From positions 1 to 7,640 of the forward strand of contig JAITPT010000249.1 in assembly GCA_031289285.1 (NCBI GenBank): a DNA stretch of 7,640 bases, given 5' to 3'. A program made the translations under genes and the position numbers. Numbering within the stretch: the first letter of the stretch is position 1; each line of letters begins with the position of its first letter. The notes below the pieces were generated by a model, which did no database searches, had not been told where the DNA came from, and worked only from the letters and a program-made list of their open reading frames with translations. Of this stretch, positions 4,568 to 7,640 are shown piece by piece. The stretch comes from Puniceicoccales bacterium. Its GTDB lineage: Bacteria; Verrucomicrobiota; Verrucomicrobiia; Opitutales; UBA953.

Positions 4568-6718
4568 TCAAAGTAGCGAGGAACCCTCACGCAACTGCGG
4601 GGGTGGTTTTTTTTCGGCGAGGAGCAGGCGTAGGCTGTTTAGACAGACAACTACGGTGGAACCTTCGTGGGCGACGACACCCAGCGTGAGCGGGATGTCC
4701 AAGCCCAGCGCGGCGCAAACCATCACAAAAATCGTACCCAGCGAAATCGCGAGATTTTGCCGGATAACACGCCGCGCCCGTTCACTCAATTCGCGGGCGT
4801 CCAGAAAACGCCCGATGCGGTCGTTCATCAAAACGACATCGCACTGCTCGATTGCGGCGTCCGCGCCACGCGCACCCATGCCCGCCGCGACATAAGCAGC
4901 GGCGAGACTTGGCGCATCGTTCACACCGTCGCCGAGCATGGCGACTCGGTGCCCAGCGTCAGACAAGGCGCGGATGTGCGCGACTTTTTGCGCAGGCGTC
5001 AGCCCCGCCGCAACTTCGCCAACTCCGAGGCTGGCGGCGACAGCTTCCGCCGCGCCCTGCCGGTCGCCCGTGAGCATGACCGTGCGAATTCCCCGCGCCT
5101 TCAATGCCGCCAAAACTCCTGCCGATTCCTCGCGCACACTGTCGCCGAGCAAAATGCGCCCCACCAGCCCGTCCTCGACAAGCCAGACCTCCGTGTGCGC
5201 GGCGTCCGGCTCGCCAGCCTGCTCCGCCGCTTTTGCCGCCGCTGCGTTTTCGGCGAGTAATTCGCGTCGCCCCAGCGCGACCGCCATGCCGTCCACGACG
5301 CCGCGCACCCCGAAGCCCGCCATGTTTTGAAAACCCTCTACCACGGGCACGCGGTATTCGCCGCCGTCCGCCGCGCCGCCCGTCGCCTTTGCCGCCGCCT
5401 CTTTTGCGCGGGCGCAAATGGCGCGGGCGAGCGGGTGCGTGGCGTTAGCCTCCAAGGCTGCCGCCGTCCGCAGCACCATTTCCTCGCGCCCGGGCGGAAA
5501 ACTCTCCACGCCTGCGACCGTCATTTCGCCCGTGGTGAGTGTGCCAGTTTTGTCGAAGGCGACACAGTCTGCGGCGGCAAGTTTTTCGATGGCTGCGCCG
5601 CCTCTGAACAAAATGCCGCCACGTGCGCCGCTGGCGATTGCGGCGAGAATTGCCGAGGGAATTGAGAGCACGAGTGCGCACGGGCACGAGACGACGAGGA
5701 GTGTCATAGCGCGGTAAAACGCAGAGTTCCCCCCGTCTGGCGCATCGCCAAACGCTGGCAAACCGAAGCCGAGCCACCAGACAAAAAACATGGCGGCGGC
5801 GAGCGCGAGCACTGGCGGCACAAAGTATTTTCCGAAGACATCCGTGAAACGCTGGCTGGGTGCTTTGCGCGATTGCGCCTCGCGGATGAGGCGGATGATT
5901 TTTTCGCGCGAACTCTCCGAGGCGGGGCGGGCGACCCGCGCACGCACCGCTCCCCAGAGGTTCGCCGTGCCGCCAAACACGGTGTCGCCGCGCTGCTTAG
6001 CGGCGGGGAGCGACTCGCCCGTGAGCGACGACTCGTCGGCGGCGGTCTCGCCGCGCTCGACGACGGCGTCTGCCGGAAACACATCGCCCGGGCGGACGAA
6101 TACGAGGTCGCCAGCTTTGAGGTCGGCGACGGGCACGGGCGTCTCCGCGCCGTCTTCGCTAACGAGCAGGGCGGTCTGCGGCTGGTCTTTGAAAAGCGAG
6201 TCAATCGCGCTACGTGTGCGGTGCATAGCGAACGCCTCCATCGCCCCCGAAATCGCGAATAGCAAAAGCAGCAGCACACCCTCCGTCCACGCGCCGATGG
6301 CGGCGGCACCGACGGCGACGACGAGCATGAGGGTGTGGACGTCAATTTTGCCGTGAGGAATGCCCTCGATGGAGTCTTTGAGCGCGTCCCATCCGCCGCA
6401 GAACATCGCGGCAGCGAAGCAAACGGGTGCCGTCCACGCGGGGGCACCGAAGGCGGGCATCGCGAGGCCGAGGGCGAAGAGGACGGCGCAGCCGACAGCG
6501 AGCGCGGCAAAGAAACGCCAATCTTCCGGTTCGTCGCCGTGGCCGTGGGAGCAGCAACCGCAACCGCTGGCCATGTCTTCGGCGGGCGCGGGCGCGGGCG
6601 CGGACGCGGACGCAGGTGCAGGTGTTTCTGGCGCATCTGGCGACGGCGCGTCCTCGCCGCTCTTTGCCGTGGTTTCCTGACTCGCGTGATTTGCGGGACT
6701 CATTCCGGCATCGTCCAC
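4568..6718 (-). CDS. P1B-type heavy-metal-translocating ATPase
   Basis: 716 residues. This is an ATP-driven metal pump of the inner membrane, most likely an exporter. All P-type signatures are present: TGES at 233-236 (actuator domain), CPC at 345-347 in a membrane helix, DKTGT with the phosphorylated Asp389, HP at 428-429 (nucleotide domain of P1B pumps), MLTGD at 548-552 and GDGVNDAP at 596-603. Hydrophobic segments lie at about 68-90, 94-108, 128-160, 300-320, 335-360 and 658-700, as in the family. There is no N-terminal HMA domain. Instead an Ala/Pro-rich linker leads to a CGCCSHGH cluster (Cys53, 55, 56, His58, 60), likely a metal ligand site. The final helix carries HEGST (684-688), typical of the P1B-4 branch, whereas CPC is typical of Zn/Cd or Cu pumps; the metal is thus uncertain. 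The start used is a GTG without a clear Shine-Dalgarno; an ATG five codons in (6701-6703) is as plausible. Neither neighbour suggests a metal regulator. Confidence 0.93.
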   Translation of the reverse strand: MDDAGMSPANHASQETTAKSGEDAPSPDAPETPAPASASAPAPAPAEDMASGCGCCSHGHGDEPEDWRFFAALAVGCAVLFALGLAMPAFGAPAWTAPVCFAAAMFCGGWDALKDSIEGIPHGKIDVHTLMLVVAVGAAAIGAWTEGVLLLLLFAISGAMEAFAMHRTRSAIDSLFKDQPQTALLVSEDGAETPVPVADLKAGDLVFVRPGDVFPADAVVERGETAADESSLTGESLPAAKQRGDTVFGGTANLWGAVRARVARPASESSREKIIRLIREAQSRKAPSQRFTDVFGKYFVPPVLALAAAMFFVWWLGFGLPAFGDAPDGGNSAFYRAMTLLVVSCPCALVLSIPSAILAAIASGARGGILFRGGAAIEKLAAADCVAFDKTGTLTTGEMTVAGVESFPPGREEMVLRTAAALEANATHPLARAICARAKEAAAKATGGAADGGEYRVPVVEGFQNMAGFGVRGVVDGMAVALGRRELLAENAAAAKAAEQAGEPDAAHTEVWLVEDGLVGRILLGDSVREESAGVLAALKARGIRTVMLTGDRQGAAEAVAASLGVGEVAAGLTPAQKVAHIRALSDAGHRVAMLGDGVNDAPSLAAAYVAAGMGARGADAAIEQCDVVLMNDRIGRFLDARELSERARRVIRQNLAISLGTIFVMVCAALGLDIPLTLGVVAHEGSTVVVCLNSLRLLLAEKKPPPQLREGSSLL
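6582..6623 (-). repeat. Hexanucleotide run encoding the Ala-Pro/Ala-Ser linker of the ATPase
   Basis: On the plus strand GCGGGC/GCGGAC-type hexamers repeat about seven times, encoding alternating Ala-Pro and Ala-Ser near residues 32-46. In-frame hexamer gain or loss would change linker length without breaking the protein. Confidence 0.6.
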
Positions 6719-6849
6719 TGGATTGCCGGTAAAGTCAAAAAGGTTTCCTGCCGCAGTGCTCCATGCTGGCGAGACACTGGCGTTCTCAGCGTGGGAAAAA
6801 TCATTGATGCCACTTGACGAATGGATGCACAGCTGTTTTCGTTCGTGCT
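6719..6849. other. Divergent spacer between ATPase and AAA gene
   Basis: 131 bases that must carry promoters for both divergent genes. TTGACG at 6814-6819 could be a plus-strand -35 box, but no good -10 follows at 16-18 bases. No operator-like dyad was recognised, and no Shine-Dalgarno is evident before either start. Confidence 0.4.
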
Positions 6850-7640
6850 ATGCAAAAACTTCCTATCGGCGTTCAGGCATTCAGCATCTTGCGCAACGAA
6901 GGCTACGCCTACATTGACAAGACCGCGCACATCCTGCGGCTCGTCACCGAGGGCAGGGTCTATTTTCTGTCGCGTCCGCGTCGCTTCGGCAAGTCGCTGC
7001 TCATCTCGACACTCGAAGCCCTCTTTCGCGGCGACGAAGCGCTCTTTCGTGGTCTCGCCATTCACGACAAATGGGATTGGGCGCAAAAACATCCCATCGT
7101 GCGCCTCGACTGGAGCACCCTCGCCCACGGAACTGCCGCCGAGATGTCCATCTCTACTTCCCGCTGTTTTGCCGATATTGCGGCGGAGCACGGCATTGTG
7201 CTTTCCTCAACAATTCCGTCCGAAATTTTTAACGAACTCCTCAAAAAACTTTACGCCAAAACTGGCGCACAGCCCGTCGTTTTGATTGACGAATACGACA
7301 AGCCCATACTCGATGCTCTCGAAAGAGAGGACGGCGAACTCGAAAGCATTCGCGATTTTCTCCGTAATCTTTACGGCGTTCTCAAGGGCAACGACGAGCG
7401 CCTACGTTTCGTGTTTCTCACAGGCGTTTCGCGCTTTGCGGGTGTTTCCGTTTTTTCGGGTTTGAACAATCTTAGCGACATCACGCTTGGGGAAGATTAT
7501 TCGACCCTCTGCGGCTATACACAGGAAGAATTGGAAAGCGTTTTTTCCGAAGAAATAAAAAGTCTCGCTGCCAATTACGAAATGACTATTCCCGACTTCT
7601 TAGACAGTATTCGCCAGTGGTATAATGGGTATTCATGGGA
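6850..7640 (+). CDS. AAA-ATPase-like protein (PF09820 type), N-terminal part, cut by window end
   Basis: Starting at the ATG at 6850, 263 codons are open to the end of the window. The opening MQKLPIGVQAFSILRNEGYA, then YIDKTAHILRLV, is the standard start of AAA-ATPase-like proteins, which supports this start although no Shine-Dalgarno precedes it. The variant Walker A is RPRRFGKSLL (residues 42-51, Lys48); Walker B is VVLIDEYDKP with Asp147 and Glu148. TGVSRFAGVSVFSGLNN begins at 191, and WYNGY at 257-261 is another conserved block. In known members a PD-(D/E)XK nuclease-like domain (PF08011) follows; here it would lie beyond the window. The family is common as many paralogues in Bacteroidota, Lentisphaerota and similar genomes. 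Its role is unproven: a nuclease or defence-like function is often suspected. The reading frame is intact throughout. Confidence 0.9.
   Translation, partial: MQKLPIGVQAFSILRNEGYAYIDKTAHILRLVTEGRVYFLSRPRRFGKSLLISTLEALFRGDEALFRGLAIHDKWDWAQKHPIVRLDWSTLAHGTAAEMSISTSRCFADIAAEHGIVLSSTIPSEIFNELLKKLYAKTGAQPVVLIDEYDKPILDALEREDGELESIRDFLRNLYGVLKGNDERLRFVFLTGVSRFAGVSVFSGLNNLSDITLGEDYSTLCGYTQEELESVFSEEIKSLAANYEMTIPDFLDSIRQWYNGYSW

Noticed and set aside
5704..6636. Second minus-strand ORF within the ATPase gene
   Set aside because: It is an out-of-frame shadow of the ATPase; the real frame contains all P-type signatures without interruption.
6335..6817. Plus-strand ORF opposite the ATPase N-terminus
   Set aside because: It is Gly/Arg-rich low-complexity sequence reflecting the hexamer run and GC skew, with no supporting motif.
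6814..6842. TTGACG as a promoter for the AAA gene
   Set aside because: No acceptable -10 box lies 16-18 bases downstream, so a promoter call would be guesswork.

Overview
The window is GC-rich chromosomal DNA, apparently from a Gram-negative environmental or host-associated bacterium. The lineage cannot be fixed from sequence alone. The mix of an ISAzo13-type transposase end, a secreted glycosidase-like protein, a PF09820-type AAA protein and dense intergenic repeats would fit a Verrucomicrobiota (Opitutales-like) or related PVC genome, but that is a low-confidence inference.

Layout: (1) 1-156, the last 51 codons of a DDE transposase of ISAzo13 type, plus strand. (2) 157-468, mostly non-coding, with a small GC-rich hairpin and a good Shine-Dalgarno that raises a start-site question for the next gene. 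(3) 469-2889, plus strand, a secreted protein of about 806 residues that looks like a TIM-barrel glycoside hydrolase of uncertain family. (4) 2861-4316, a tandem array of about 400-bp composite units (three full, one truncated) whose first unit overlaps the last nine codons and stop of the hydrolase-like gene. (5) 4317-4567, a spacer with two hairpins, one a plus-strand intrinsic terminator. (6) 4568-6718, minus strand, a P1B-type heavy-metal ATPase without an N-terminal HMA domain but with a short Cys/His metal-ligand cluster. (7) 6719-6849, a divergent spacer. (8) 6850-7640, plus strand, the N-terminal 263 residues of an AAA-ATPase-like protein of the type usually joined to a PD-(D/E)XK nuclease domain, cut by the window end.

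The hydrolase-like gene and the metal ATPase converge on the repeat array; the ATPase and the AAA gene diverge. The neighbours do not form an obvious operon or shared pathway: this reads as a mosaic of independent single genes separated by repeats and insertion-sequence remnants.

The most unusual content is the array. Each full unit is a fixed series of smaller parts: an octamer tandem run (TGCGTRRN), a short CAGAC/GTCTG hairpin, a CTGGCACTTTATT motif, a large ACAGGAT/ATCCTGT stem-loop, a purine-rich GGAAAY tract, and a related CCTGTCCCTTTTT motif. The truncated last unit ends in an inverted copy of one motif, making a 30-nt-arm hairpin that could act as a bidirectional terminator between the two convergent genes.
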